Positions 53,701 through 64,000 of a stretch of DNA of 64,000 nt are shown one piece after another (position 1 is the stretch's first letter; each line of letters opens with the position of its first letter). The notes below the pieces were generated by a model that did not search any database, was not told the origin of the DNA, and saw only the letters and a list, made by a program, of their open reading frames with translations. This DNA is from Anseranas semipalmata. Its lineage: Eukaryota > Chordata > Aves > Anseriformes > Anseranatidae. Made by a program: the position numbers and the translations under genes. Location: contig VXAA01005176.1 of the NCBI GenBank assembly GCA_013399115.1, positions 377,438-441,437 of the forward strand, read 5' to 3'.

Positions 53701-53980
53701 ACTTTATTATGCACTGAAATATTATTGTATTGATAATGAGAAATCTGCAATTACTGATGAAGTATTCTGTCACAAAACAAATATAGTTTATATTTGTTCA
53801 ATTTAGTGGTTCTAACTTTACAAGGAACATTAGGGAAGGCTGTGGTTGAAAGTGCTCTAAATATTTCTTGAACAGGACATTAACAGTGTTATTCCAGGCA
53901 TGGTTGAAACTGTGGTCACAACTGTTCACTGCTGTGTTCCCTGCAGCTTTCTACTGTGGCATATTCTTTCCATCACATTT

Positions 53981-54000
53981 GTTTTGTTTTGTTTTGTTTT
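53981..54000 (+). repeat. (GTTTT)4 microsatellite
   Basis: Four perfect GTTTT units. This is the complement type of AAAAC repeats seen elsewhere in the window. Confidence 0.92.
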
Positions 54001-54212
54001 GATAGATCACTGCAATATTATCAGGAAAAATAGGATTGGTTTAATGTTCTCATTTTCCTCATCTAATGTGAACTCTTCAGTATATGACATGCAATAGGGA
54101 AACACATACAATGTAATGTTATGGTGCACAAAATCTAATGCTTCCTTTAGACAGACATTTTGGATTTACCCTTTTCTAATTAAGATTTGTTTGTCAGTGG
54201 ATATTTAAAAGT

Positions 54213-54251
54213 ACACACACACACACACACACGCATATATATATATATATA
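54213..54251 (+). repeat. (AC)n-(AT)n compound microsatellite
   Basis: About ten AC units (54213-54232), a CGC-type interruption, then about eight AT units to 54251. Probably length-variable between individuals. Confidence 0.93.
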
Positions 54252-56759
54252 TTCCACCATTTCTCCCTCGTAAGTAGGTCTGGGAGTAAAATACAAGGAT
54301 ATGTCTGAAATGCTTCAAAGGTGGAACAAACCTCAGACTTTGATCTTGGTTGTGACTGTTACTGTGATAATGAATCTTTCCTTGTAGTTTATACCTTCAC
54401 GAGAACATTTGCTTGCTTATTTTCATCAAGCTTCATGCTAGTCCTACTCCCCAAACATAAGGCAACTGCTTATTTGCCATGAAGGAAAATACTGTAAGAC
54501 AATTACTGATTGTCAGGCCTATCTATATGTTTAGTTATCTATTTTTGCATTCATATTATTAACTAATAAGCATAAAAATATTTTTGGCCTATGAAACAGT
54601 CATTATTTAGGTGGCCAGTATGTATCATGAAGATCAACTTAGTTTCACTGTTTTGTCGTGGTCCTTTACATTACTTCTAGACATAGAACTAAATAACCTC
54701 TTCTGAATTTGTTCTCAGCTTAGTGTGGTGGGGTCCTCAGGTCCATATGGGAAGACTCTAAAGCAGTATGATAGGATAAACACAAAAATGTCATTTAGCA
54801 AGAGCCAAGCCTAAGCTACAAATTGGAGACCTAAGCTTCTTTAAAGTATGGGGTTTCTGGTTGGCAGTTCTCCAGTCCTGAACAGTTACGTCCATGTTTA
54901 GCATTTTGCTTACAGTCTTCTCGTAATTAAGTTATATCAATGCCATCTCATGCAAATTGTCTGTCTAAAAAAGAAACCATTCAAATGTGTTGTGTATCTG
55001 TATATGAATTTCAAAATCAGTTAAGATAATCATGTCACATTAAATAGCATAAGGTGACAGAAGGTTCAAGTGGGAGGCTTTGGCAGTTTTAGCAGACATC
55101 CTTAAATCAACAACATAAATTTTAATACAGTAATTGTATTACACCAAATGGATGTGTTAACAGGATACTGCTTCCAGACTATTTACAGGGAATGCAAGAG
55201 AAAACTAAAATAATATAAATATATTCATATTTTTCACAACCTCTTTGTTTTTTAAATCTTCTGCAAACAATCCAGCCCAAACAAATCTTTGTTTTTATAA
55301 TCTACTCCATTTCTAAAACCCCTATTGGGTTAGAGTTTCCAATTAAAATATGATCCTTTATGCATTTTTTATAGAAAATGTTTACTCAGAGATTGTGCAG
55401 TATTTTTTGCAATGTATGGCTTTGGCATTGCAAGAAAATGAAAATGACTATTTCCAGAACCTTGTTTAAAGCCCATTTCTATTAATGCTAGAAGGATTCA
55501 CAGACAAATGTCTGTTAATTTATCATATGAAGCTAGAGCAACCAACACATTTCGTGACACTGTTTGGTGATATAAGTAGACTAAAATTTCTTAAGATTTT
55601 CCCAGATTCCTTTTCTTCAGGATTGTGACAAGGTAAAGGAAATTACCTAATTTTTACACAGTAATACCCGAAGTTCCAAGCCCATCTCTTCACCTAGTCT
55701 TGGTGCTGGTACCATTCCACCAGCCAAAAGTAATGTCTAACAGGGTAAATACTACAGTATAATGGAGGCACACAAGTGAAACAAAACAGTTCGTGCTGAG
55801 AGTTCAATATTCACACCATATGTGCTTTGTGGGGGCTACTTCATACTCACCCTGTGGACTGAGCATTTGTGGATGGCTGAAGTGCAGTAGGCAGCTTCTT
55901 GGAATGTGCATCTTCCAGTTTTGTTCCACCCAAAAGGAGGTGCTTCTCAAGGTCTGAGTCTGTTCCACAAAGCGAACTGAAGTTCTGTCAGTGGTGATGG
56001 GACAGGGGAATCATTACTGTTCAGAAATGGCAGGTAGTCCATTGAAGTTTTCACCACAGTGGGATAGCATTCATTTTTGATGGAGATGAGGATCTAGAAA
56101 ATTAGGAGAAATGCAAGAGAATAAATTGTTCCAGGTGGGATACCTTCTAAACAACACATTGCTGGTCCTAATCTTTACTGAGGTTGCAAACATTCAGTGA
56201 GGAGAATTGTCCAATGAGCATTGATTGTCCACCACCTTCTGATGCATTTCCTCCAGGTCTGCCATGGCAGTTCATTGCAAAAGGCTTTCTTTGCCTCTCT
56301 CTTTCTAGAGATAAAATCAGATAAAGAAGAGACATTGTGGTCTCTAAGTAACCATTGTTCCAGGGTGCCAATTCTGTGAGTTGTTTATTATAAAATTTAC
56401 TATCCCAAACTTAGAAAGCCACAATGATATCAAAATTATTCTAATTTTAATAAACAATTAGATTTATTTTTATACTAAACCCTCAGACTTGGTGACTACT
56501 GACACAATACATACAAACACTGAGAAATATTCAAAATCATTTGATTACATTGATTTTAAACCAGATAAACTTTTAAAAAAGGAAATTGCTATTTAATTCT
56601 AGCATCTTTGCAAGTGTCCATTTTAACCATTGTCGCAGATTTTTACTTAGTTTTGTAAGTATAGATAGTCTATATATAGTCTCTATATATGTTGTACTGA
56701 GTTAATATAGAGTGAGACTAATTCAGATCACTACAGAAATAGGTGAGGGAGACCTCTAC

Positions 56760-57122
56760 AATAGATGAGGGGAGACCTCATCGCAGGCTACAACTTCCTT
56801 GCGAGGGGGAGTGGAGGGCCAGGCGCCGACCTATTCTCCTTAATCACCAGTGATAGAACCCACGGCAATGGTGTCAAGCTGAGGCAGGGGAGGGTTAGGT
56901 TGGACATTAGGAAGAGGTTCTTCACTGAGAGGGTGGTTGCACACTGGAACAGGCTCCCCAGTGAAGTAGTCACTGCACCAAGCCTGTCTGAATTTAAGAG
57001 GCGTTTGGACTGTGCACTTAGTCACATGGTCTAAAATTTTGGGTAGACCTGTGCAGTGCCAGGAGTTGGACTCGATGATCCTTATGGGTCCCTTCCAACT
57101 TGGGATATTCTGTGATTCTGTG
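56760..57122 (+). mobile_element. CR1 LINE, 5'-truncated, relatively young
   Basis: The clearest transposon in the window. The plus strand carries the C-terminus of CR1 ORF2, then a short 3' UTR with GGAGTTGGACTCGATGATCC and GGGTCCCTTCCAACTTGGGA, and ends in two ATTCTGTG units. CR1 moves by target-primed reverse transcription and is usually truncated at its 5' end, as here. Its open, low-divergence reading frame makes it the youngest insertion visible. It is the strongest single sign that the source is avian. The 5' boundary is estimated. Confidence 0.95.
56765..57034 (+). pseudogene. CR1 ORF2 C-terminal remnant
   Basis: An open frame of 89 codons up to the natural ORF2 stop. It contains the conserved block HGNGVKLRQGRVRLDIRKRF, then FFTERVVAHWNRLPSEVV and SLSEFKRRLDCALS, which is the C-terminal domain following the reverse transcriptase in CR1 elements. 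The endonuclease and reverse transcriptase themselves are missing, so the piece cannot act. The apparent ATG is simply an internal methionine near the truncation point. Confidence 0.88.
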
Positions 57123-59042
57123 AAATTACGATTATATATTGATAAATGCCAGAACGATACTGTGCTTCAGTAATCCCCATCAGTGCAGCCATGAAAATTA
57201 ATACTATTTCTGGATTGCACTATTTTCTTCTAAAAGTTTAAATGGAAAACATCTGATCTAGAATTGTTTGCAATGAAAAAAAAAAAAAATAAAGAGAGAG
57301 AGTCCCCGTGGTAAAGGATCTGACATATTTGTAAACCAGCAATTATGGCATATACCCAGCAATCTGAAATATTTCTGAATTGCGCAGCACATCCCGAAAT
57401 TGCTCATGTAATGAAAGCACATGAAAATGTTATTATCATTGTTTCTAGTTGTCTTCCATTTCCCACTGGAGACTTTTTGTCAGCTTAATATATTTTTGTT
57501 TGTTTGCAGCTCTTGCTTTATTTGTTTTGGTTCTGGAATGAGAATCAGCTAATGACACCTTTTGTTAGTCTACACAGGCTTCTGCTGTCTAGCAAGACTG
57601 GATTAGTCACTCAGTGCATGATCTCAGAGTGAGATTGGGGTTTGTTCCTGTATTTAGACTTACTTTGAGGGAGGGAGCTACACAATGCAGCTGTAGAGGA
57701 CAGTGTCATCTACACTGTCTGAAGGCTAGTACTAATGAATGGTCACTTCATATCTTAAGAATGGACACTTCACTGACTGGTACATTTTTTTCCAAATTAA
57801 ATGATAAAAATGCAATGTAAATCTTAAGAACCTCGTGCCCAAGGACCAACAAACCAACCCGTATTTTCCAGAGTTGAGAGCAGAAGTGAGTCAGAGACTA
57901 GGACGGATAGTTCCATCATTTTATCTCCTGATTTTCAGTCTGAAGCTAGTCAGGCTGGTGATCAATATTAACAGACGCGTTACTTAACAGCTTAGAACAG
58001 GATACAAAAGGACAGTCACAACGTGTTCCCTCCCTCCCCCAAATGCCCCACATGTTGTTTTATAGACACTTTGTGCCCTGCTGGAAGCATACAACAGCTG
58101 CAAACCAACTAAAATACGTCTCAGATGATTTTCCTGCCTAATCCCTAAGTTGTTTAGGGTTGCTTTATTCTCCACCACCACCACCACAGCCAGGGACAAG
58201 TGGGGATGGCTGCAGTGCCTCTATCATGAGCTGCTGCCAAAAGGATGCCTTGGGAACACAGGCAGTCTCTTAGAAAATGGAGTTGTTCTCAGGATGCTCT
58301 GATTCACGGGGAACCAGGCTGGCACATACTAGAAAGAACTAGGAAATAAGGGAGGTTTACCTCAAAAGCAAATTAGCTAGTACAAAGAATTTTGACGATA
58401 GTGCCCAAATGAAAGCTCATAAAGAATTTAAATATGACAACTGTCATAACAACAGAAAGCATTGTTATAATACCAGATAGTCTTACTAATTTGTTGTGGC
58501 ATCCCTGAGGATAAGCAGGCACTTTAGTTCTCAGCTTTCCATTTTGTTTGAATGATATCAACCTGAACATCAAGACTACAGTGCTCAAAATACAAACCTC
58601 ACAGAAGAACATCAAGCTGTGTGGATACAAATAAGAGATGGATTTGCTAATGCAATATACTGTCTCTGTTATAATTATTGAGCTACCAATAAAACCTTTG
58701 CAAACAAGTGTGTCTTGCTGTTAAAAATAGTAATAATAGTAAGAAAACAATATATAATAATATATATTTTTTGAAACTGTAGAGTCTACATAAGCTAAGT
58801 AAGTCATCAGGCCACAACAAAAGAATTATTGAAACTCCAAACCTAGTCACAAAAAGCAGATTTTGAGGATGTTCTTATTAGAGGACATAAGAAAGCGTAG
58901 ACAAAATCAGATTACTTGGATCACCAATAATGTCTTCTGGGTTTGTACATCCTTCACAGCCCAGAAAGGCCTGGTCCATGACTGGGTCTCCTGAGCATTA
59001 CTGCAGTATAAGCACATGAAGAAAAGACAAAGTTATTAGCAT
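57123..59042. other. AT-rich non-coding DNA
   Basis: No gene recognised. It contains an A14 run at about 57277 followed by a short GA repeat, a (CCA)5 repeat at 58172-58187, and TAATAATAG-type low complexity at about 58727-58770. Confidence 0.5.
58172..58187 (+). repeat. (CCA)5 microsatellite
   Basis: Five CCA units in otherwise complex sequence. Confidence 0.88.
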
Positions 59043-59194
59043 ATTGAAACCAACCTGAACAATTCATATCCATAGCTGACACACAGGGAAGAATATAGGT
59101 ATGGTTAAAGTGAAAATAAATTCATAAACACGAGGGATGCATGTGTCTGTTCTCTTTCTCCCACAAATTCACAGACATACTGTTAGCATAGATA
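59043..59194 (+). repeat. Local ~160-bp repeat, copy A
   Basis: Begins ACCTGAACAATTCATATCCA (from 59053), then CACAGGGAAGAATATAGGTA, a TTCATAAACA block, a CTCTTTCTCCCAC pyrimidine stretch and GTTAGCATAGATA. These blocks recur in the same order in copies B and C about 1.3 kb downstream. Family not recognised. Confidence 0.7.
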
Positions 59195-60324
59195 CATGTC
59201 TTGAGGTAGGGGAAGAAGTTGCCTTCACTTTCCATGACTCAATTAAAGACCACTGGCAAAGGAACTACATTTCAAAGGCTATGGGGGCCCACATAATTTC
59301 AATTTATAACTCTTTAAAGATAACATAGGATTGCCATCCAAAAAAAACAGTAATAAAAATTAAACTGATAAATGCTTGTTAACTGTCACTTTTTACAGCT
59401 TTTATATATACATTTGATTTTTACAGGCAATGATACATTTTCTCCATTTTATCAGGCCTATTCTATTAGTGCACTTATATGCTAAATATACCATAGCTGT
59501 GCAAATTTCTTAATTCTCCTATGACAAGAATCTTCTGGCATTTTTTTCATTTTAGTAGTCTGAAACTTGAACTGAGATGTTTATACTATATAAAGGTGAA
59601 ACTAAACAAAATGTATTTTTATAATACCTAGTGCTTGCTGTGTTCAAGTTATTTGTTATTTCTTTTCAGCTTTTGATAAGAAGAAACTGTTTTTATATTA
59701 TTTCCCAAATTTATGGGATTAAGAGTTACTATGGAGTATTATTGAATCAATATTAACTGCACAAAGTCTGTGCAAGAACGTAAAACATGTCCAGAAATAC
59801 CAATGACACTTCAGACATGCAGCTGTGCTTACTTAGGCCTCACAGTTTCTTCTTCTTTATTCCCTCTCATAAAGCTCTTCTCTCTCAGTTTTCTTCTGGA
59901 TTTCAGTATTTACTTGAGATTACCACTAAGAGTTTTCTTCATTCTTCTCCTTTTTGTCTGAGGTTCTTTTCCTGAGTCAAAATTAAGCTATCTGTGGTGC
60001 TCCAGTCTATCAGTCTTGAAATAGTTTGAGTTCCTTTCATTTACTTTTTTTTTTTTTTTTAACTCTCTCCTCCTATTTCTTGTCATAACAGTTAAAATAA
60101 ATTGAAAGCAGGAAAAGAAAAAAAGGTTCATAATTCTCCAGCTGAAGCTGAAGGGAAACAGGGAGAGCACTGCAGATGAGATGTCAATTGCTAAAATTAC
60201 CTTGTCTCCGTGATCAGACAGGCCTTGGATTTATTGAACTACAGGGCACTCTACAAGGTCTATTTAGTTTCTCACATTTGTTTCACAGCACTGAGCTGAA
60301 GGAACTGAATGATTTGAGCATGGT
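59195..60324. other. Unannotated spacer between repeat copies
   Basis: AT-rich sequence without a recognised gene. T12-type run at about 60049-60060. No further copy of the 160-bp repeat could be seen. Confidence 0.45.
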
Positions 60325-60489
60325 TATTGATTAATAGTGTTTATTGCATATATAGTTCCAGGCACTTAGGGAAAAATATAGGTATGTTTAAAAGAAAATA
60401 AATACATAAATAAGATGGCAAGCTGGACTCCCTCTTTCTTTTTCCCTCTTTCTCTCCCACTGTTTGTGTATGCATTAGCATAGCTATGA
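60325..60489 (+). repeat. Local ~160-bp repeat, copy B
   Basis: GGCACTTAGGGAAAAATATA at 60361, then GGTATGTTTAAAAG, AATACATAAATAAGATGGCA, a CTCTTTCTCTCCCACTG pyrimidine block and GCATTAGCATAGCTATGA. It continues directly into copy C. Confidence 0.75.
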
Positions 60490-60620
60490 AAAGCCACCTG
60501 AACAATTCATAACAATAGCAGGCACTTAGGAAAAAGTATTGGTATATTTAACACTAAAATATATACATAAATAAGATAGTAAGGCAAGCTATGTGTGTAT
60601 GTCAGCAGAGATATGAAAGC
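60490..60620 (+). repeat. Local ~160-bp repeat, copy C
   Basis: CACCTGAACAATTCATAACA at 60496, GGCACTTAGGAAAAAGTATT at 60521 (160 bases after the same block in copy B), then ATACATAAATAAGATAGTA and GGCAAGCT. It lacks the long pyrimidine block of copies A and B. Its head matches copy A better than copy B. Confidence 0.75.
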
Positions 60621-62778
60621 TGTTTGAAGAAATCTATCAGGAGTAAGTGCACCACAGGGCAACCGCGTGAACGCACAAAATAATTCCTTCCCTGAATATT
60701 ACTCTGTGAGAGCGTGGCTTGGCAATAGAGAGGACGTACACCGGACAACAGGGAATGTGAAAGCTTTGGCTGGAGCACTGGCTACTATTTTGATCAGATT
60801 TTTCTTTTCAGAGTAATAAATAATTTGTGCAACTTTAAGAAAAACTCAAATTCAGAATTTCAAACTCATGCTTAAAAGTATGGGACTGTCATATTTTCAT
60901 GTTTTTGTCAGTTTAACTCATGTCAAGAGAAAATTTTTCTACCTGAACTTGTCTTCTGAAGTAACCAGGGTCACTAGTATAGTAGTCCCTGGTCTGGCTG
61001 TTACTGTTTCTTATCAAAAACATTTTATTTGTATACCACTCGAGAAGCAGATTTTAGCTAAATTGCAGAAGGGCTGTCAGCACAGACTAAGAATGCCCAA
61101 ACAGAAAGTCAGTATGCAACAGCTCCTAATTCTTGACTCACACGCTTCCTGATTTCTCAGTAGCATGTTCATGTAGTTAAACCCTTCCTAGTGACTGAAA
61201 CAGGGATTCTAAGTCAAAAATGTCTCTTATTTGTGTTGTAATGAAGCGGTTTCATACTTCAAAGTGTCAAACTGTGTCACTACAAGACAAAGAGAAAACA
61301 CTTTGATGTCAAAGTATGCCTACACAGTGTACTGAAAGTGTGATTATAGTACAGGCACCCATTTGAGTTTGAATTTAGCTAGCATGGGTAGTGTTAAGAG
61401 CCTGCATGTCTCAGTATAAACTAGTATACAACTGATAGGGACCCTTCCTTGGACCGCTAAATGATAAAAAGGAGCCATTCTTTGTCAAGGGATTACTAAC
61501 AGAACTAACTCATTTTATAGTCTGCAATACAAAGTGTCAATGTATAATGTTAGCGCAGGGCAACACATTTTCATTTAATTTCAAGCAAGTCTTTATCAAT
61601 AAGATATTGTTTTTTAATATCATTATGTTCCAGTCAGAAAATTTGCCTTATGAAATTCTGTTATGCTGACTAAATCATACATTCAGACTAAAAATTACAT
61701 TTTCATAGAGTATTAAGATTTCCTCATTTTTCATTTTTATTTGCCATACTTCTGGCACTAGTACACAGACAGTAAGATTTGCAGCAAATTGATTCACTAT
61801 CTTCCTCTTTGTCTCTTCTTTGACCTTTCAATGAATAACCCAGTCTTTCCCCAGTTTTTATATCCTTGTCCAGATTTTATATCTGCTTATAATTACTTAG
61901 GACAATTTGTTTCTAAGTCTGTGCAGGCCCAATGCTAGCAAAGCTATTTTGTTTTATACCAGCACTCTTTTTTGGAACAAGAAAAAAAAATCTGTTTGAT
62001 TTAGAAAAGATAAAATATTCCAATCAACAAGTGGCAAACATTCAGTGATAGGTGTTAAAAAGAAAGTATGCATTAGAATACTTCAAATGTTATTGCATGT
62101 CACAATTTTAGATTGCAGATCTGTGACACACTCAAATATGAAAATAACAAATAATAACAACGAACAAAAAAAAACCATTTTTCTTAAATAAAATTTGAAC
62201 ATCTTTAGAAAATTTAAGTGTAAATTTAGAGGAAACTGTTTCCTGATTGTGAAGAATGTGAGATTTATGCCTGTTATGAATCAGAATAGAAACATTTTGA
62301 AATGCCATCTTTTCTGGTAAGATGGAAAATCATATTTTTGAGCAGGGCTATTAATCCTTACTCTAAGTGTGGCTTGTATGACATGAAAAGGAGTCAGATC
62401 TAGGTGCCACAGGAGCTGGAAGCTCCACTTGTTTGATGATGAAGAAACAAGTAGACGGTTAAAGTTCTAATTCACAGACTCTGCTAAATCTAACAGAATA
62501 CTAATTATGTTAAGTGGATTTCACAGTTGACAGAGACCTTCTTTGCAGGGAAGATGAGTTTGACAAAGGCAATTGAAACTTAGCTAATGAAGAATACTAG
62601 ATCCACCTTTGAGGAATGTTAAGTAAGTGCTTTGCTTTTTATGAAAGGTACCTCTTTTATATGTAAAGTAACTGTAGAAATGTCAACATTTCATTCTTAG
62701 ACACCTTGCTAAATTCTGCAGAGGGTTATCAAATTACTGTTAGGTTTTTCTTTTCCTTAATTATATTTATTCTTACAG
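60621..62778. other. AT-rich non-coding DNA
   Basis: No gene recognised. A stem-loop-forming inverted repeat lies at 60964-60993. The plus frame at 60868-61152 has no assignable domain. Confidence 0.45.
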
Positions 62779-62927
62779 CATTTCCTTGCAGTGAAGCTCT
62801 GTGGACCAATCCTGAAAAAGGCACACTCAACATTTGCTTAACACAGCTTAATCAAACTAGTCTTCATATTGGCAATCACAGTATGGCACAAATTTCTTCT
62901 TCTATGGCACAAATGAGGACTATGCAG
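62779..62927 (+). other. Candidate internal coding exon (weak)
   Basis: A pyrimidine-rich stretch ending in TTATTCTTACAG precedes position 62779, and ATGCAG/GTGTGT at 62927-62928 looks like a splice donor. The frame between them is open (includes ALWTNPEKGTLNICL and MAQISSSMAQMRTMQ) and ends in phase 0. A second acceptor-like TTTCCTTGCAG would start the exon at 62792. The composition is polar and plausible for protein, but I recognise no family, and 50 open codons are easily met by chance. Confidence 0.2.
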
Positions 62928-64000
62928 GTGTGTCTAATTATTACAGAATTGCATGGAGTATACAAAAGTGCAGGTGAGAGCTGGGACTGTAAAAATGTTC
63001 TTCTGTGATTGTGTTACCTCAGGTAGCTCAAAATATGCAAATAATTGCTGTGTTTTGTAGTATTCAAAAGCTAATACTAGCACATAATTAGTACAAAGTG
63101 GGATGCTTTAAAAGCTACTGAGAAATAGCAAAATGGCAAAGTCTTGGCTGTTTGGTTAGCTGTGCATTCTGCTCATTTCCTAGGTCATAAGCTAACTTCA
63201 TATTCACTGTGCAATCTAATAGCACTACTTTATGTTGCTCCTGAACACTGGATAGGAGCTGATAGGAGTGCGAGAGATTTCTAGGAGAATATATTCACAT
63301 ATTCTGAAGTTCTAGTTAGAAATCCTACAGACACACAATACACTAGATTTAAGATTAACTCTTTTCTTTTCATACTAAAAGTTGCTTCCTCATTTTAGAA
63401 GATCTTGTGATACTGCAGCATTTTTACATTCTTACAAAGTACAATTCTGCAATTACTGTACCACTGGGAAGTATTTTATGGCTTGCGTGGATTTTTCAGG
63501 GAGTGAAATCTTTGCTTGGTTTGGTTGTCAGTACCAGTAAGACATGTTCTATACGCACATAAATTAAAGTTGTTCAGGTAATACAGAGTTTCAAAGACTT
63601 TTTAAAGCCAGAAAACTGTTTATTTTCTAATTATTCAAGGCTTTTCGGAAGAAGCCAATCAGAGAAAGATTTCTTTGAAAATGATCTAGTTTAAAGTTTT
63701 TGCTATCTCTTTTCAGAATCATGTCCTACATGATAGTTTCAATTATTTATTATAAGGCAATGGTAAAAAAGCGTTAATTAGCAAAGATGAAAAAGACTGA
63801 CTCAATGGGAGCTCCTGTAAAGGAGCTCTTATTTCTAATGCCTGAGGTGACCACTAATTTACAGCTTTTGATAGCTTGCATGCACGGTTCACAGAATAAA
63901 TTGGTCTTGGGGAAAAAATACTGTACACCTTACTCACTGTGGTTAATGAAGAAGGTCTAGGTTTTGCTGTTGTTTTGCTTTTTTTTTTTTTCAGTCAATC
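62928..64000. other. AT-rich non-coding DNA to window end
   Basis: No gene recognised. A perfect short inverted repeat (GAGCTCC, six bases, GGAGCTC) lies at 63809-63828. The window ends just after a T-rich run. Confidence 0.5.

Larger units (their letters stand above)
39406..56759. other. Long AT-rich non-coding stretch with small repeats
   Basis: No gene recognised over about 17 kb. Short items are listed separately: a possible CR1 tail, gaps at 41866 and 43206, a polypyrimidine tract, microsatellites and small tandem duplications. Poly-A runs of 18-19 bases are at 46116-46134 and 52641-52658, and a purine-rich A/G tract at 43543-43580. Frames such as 45495-45860 (minus) and 52265-52642 (plus) have no recognisable motif. 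The segments near 49500-49700 and 50270-50480 are complex, repeat-free sequence that could be conserved non-coding DNA. Confidence 0.45.

Noticed and set aside
59043..60530. An eight-unit 160-bp array between copies A and B, because the offset is close to 8 x 160
   Set aside because: No intermediate copies can be seen at the expected positions; the multiple is likely coincidental.
63809..63828. Terminator-like hairpin GAGCTCC-N6-GGAGCTC
   Set aside because: Bacterial-type terminators do not apply to this genome, and a 7-base inverted repeat is expected by chance over 64 kb.

Overview
This window looks like ordinary AT-rich, gene-poor nuclear DNA from a bird. The evidence is interspersed CR1 LINE pieces, including a clean 3' end at 56760-57122 with the avian-type ATTCTGTG tail. 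There are also an ancient L3-type LINE fossil and a MIR-like SINE. CpG is scarce everywhere except one compact CpG island, and homopolymers and microsatellites are frequent. Nothing suggests a bacterial, phage or plasmid origin, and I see no CRISPR array, rRNA or tRNA. The short open frames on both strands are mostly what AT-rich non-coding DNA yields by chance.

Layout: 1-26.7 kb is AT-rich DNA holding a decayed L3/CR1-superfamily reverse transcriptase (about 5.04-5.50 kb), two inverted CR1 tails (13.75 and 18.91 kb), poly-A tracts, a 3-base gap at 9563 and a GC-flanked 38-base gap at 23097. At 26.70-27.38 kb lies the CpG island, the only strong promoter candidate. From 27.4 to 64 kb the DNA is again AT-rich, with an old CR1 piece (34.4-34.6 kb), a 330-bp-offset duplication ending in a MIR-like SINE (38.84-39.41 kb), a gap inside a G run (43.2 kb), several short tandem duplications, the young CR1 at 56.8-57.1 kb, and a three-copy local repeat of about 160 bp (59.0-60.6 kb).

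No protein-coding gene could be identified by homology. Two short frames with good splice-site context (1931-1996/2172 and 62779-62927) and one 182-codon frame (29394-29942, minus) are given as weak candidates only. The most useful leads are the orphan CpG island, the local repeat families, the GC-rich assembly gap and a few stretches that read like conserved non-coding elements. I did not find a convincing new biological system.
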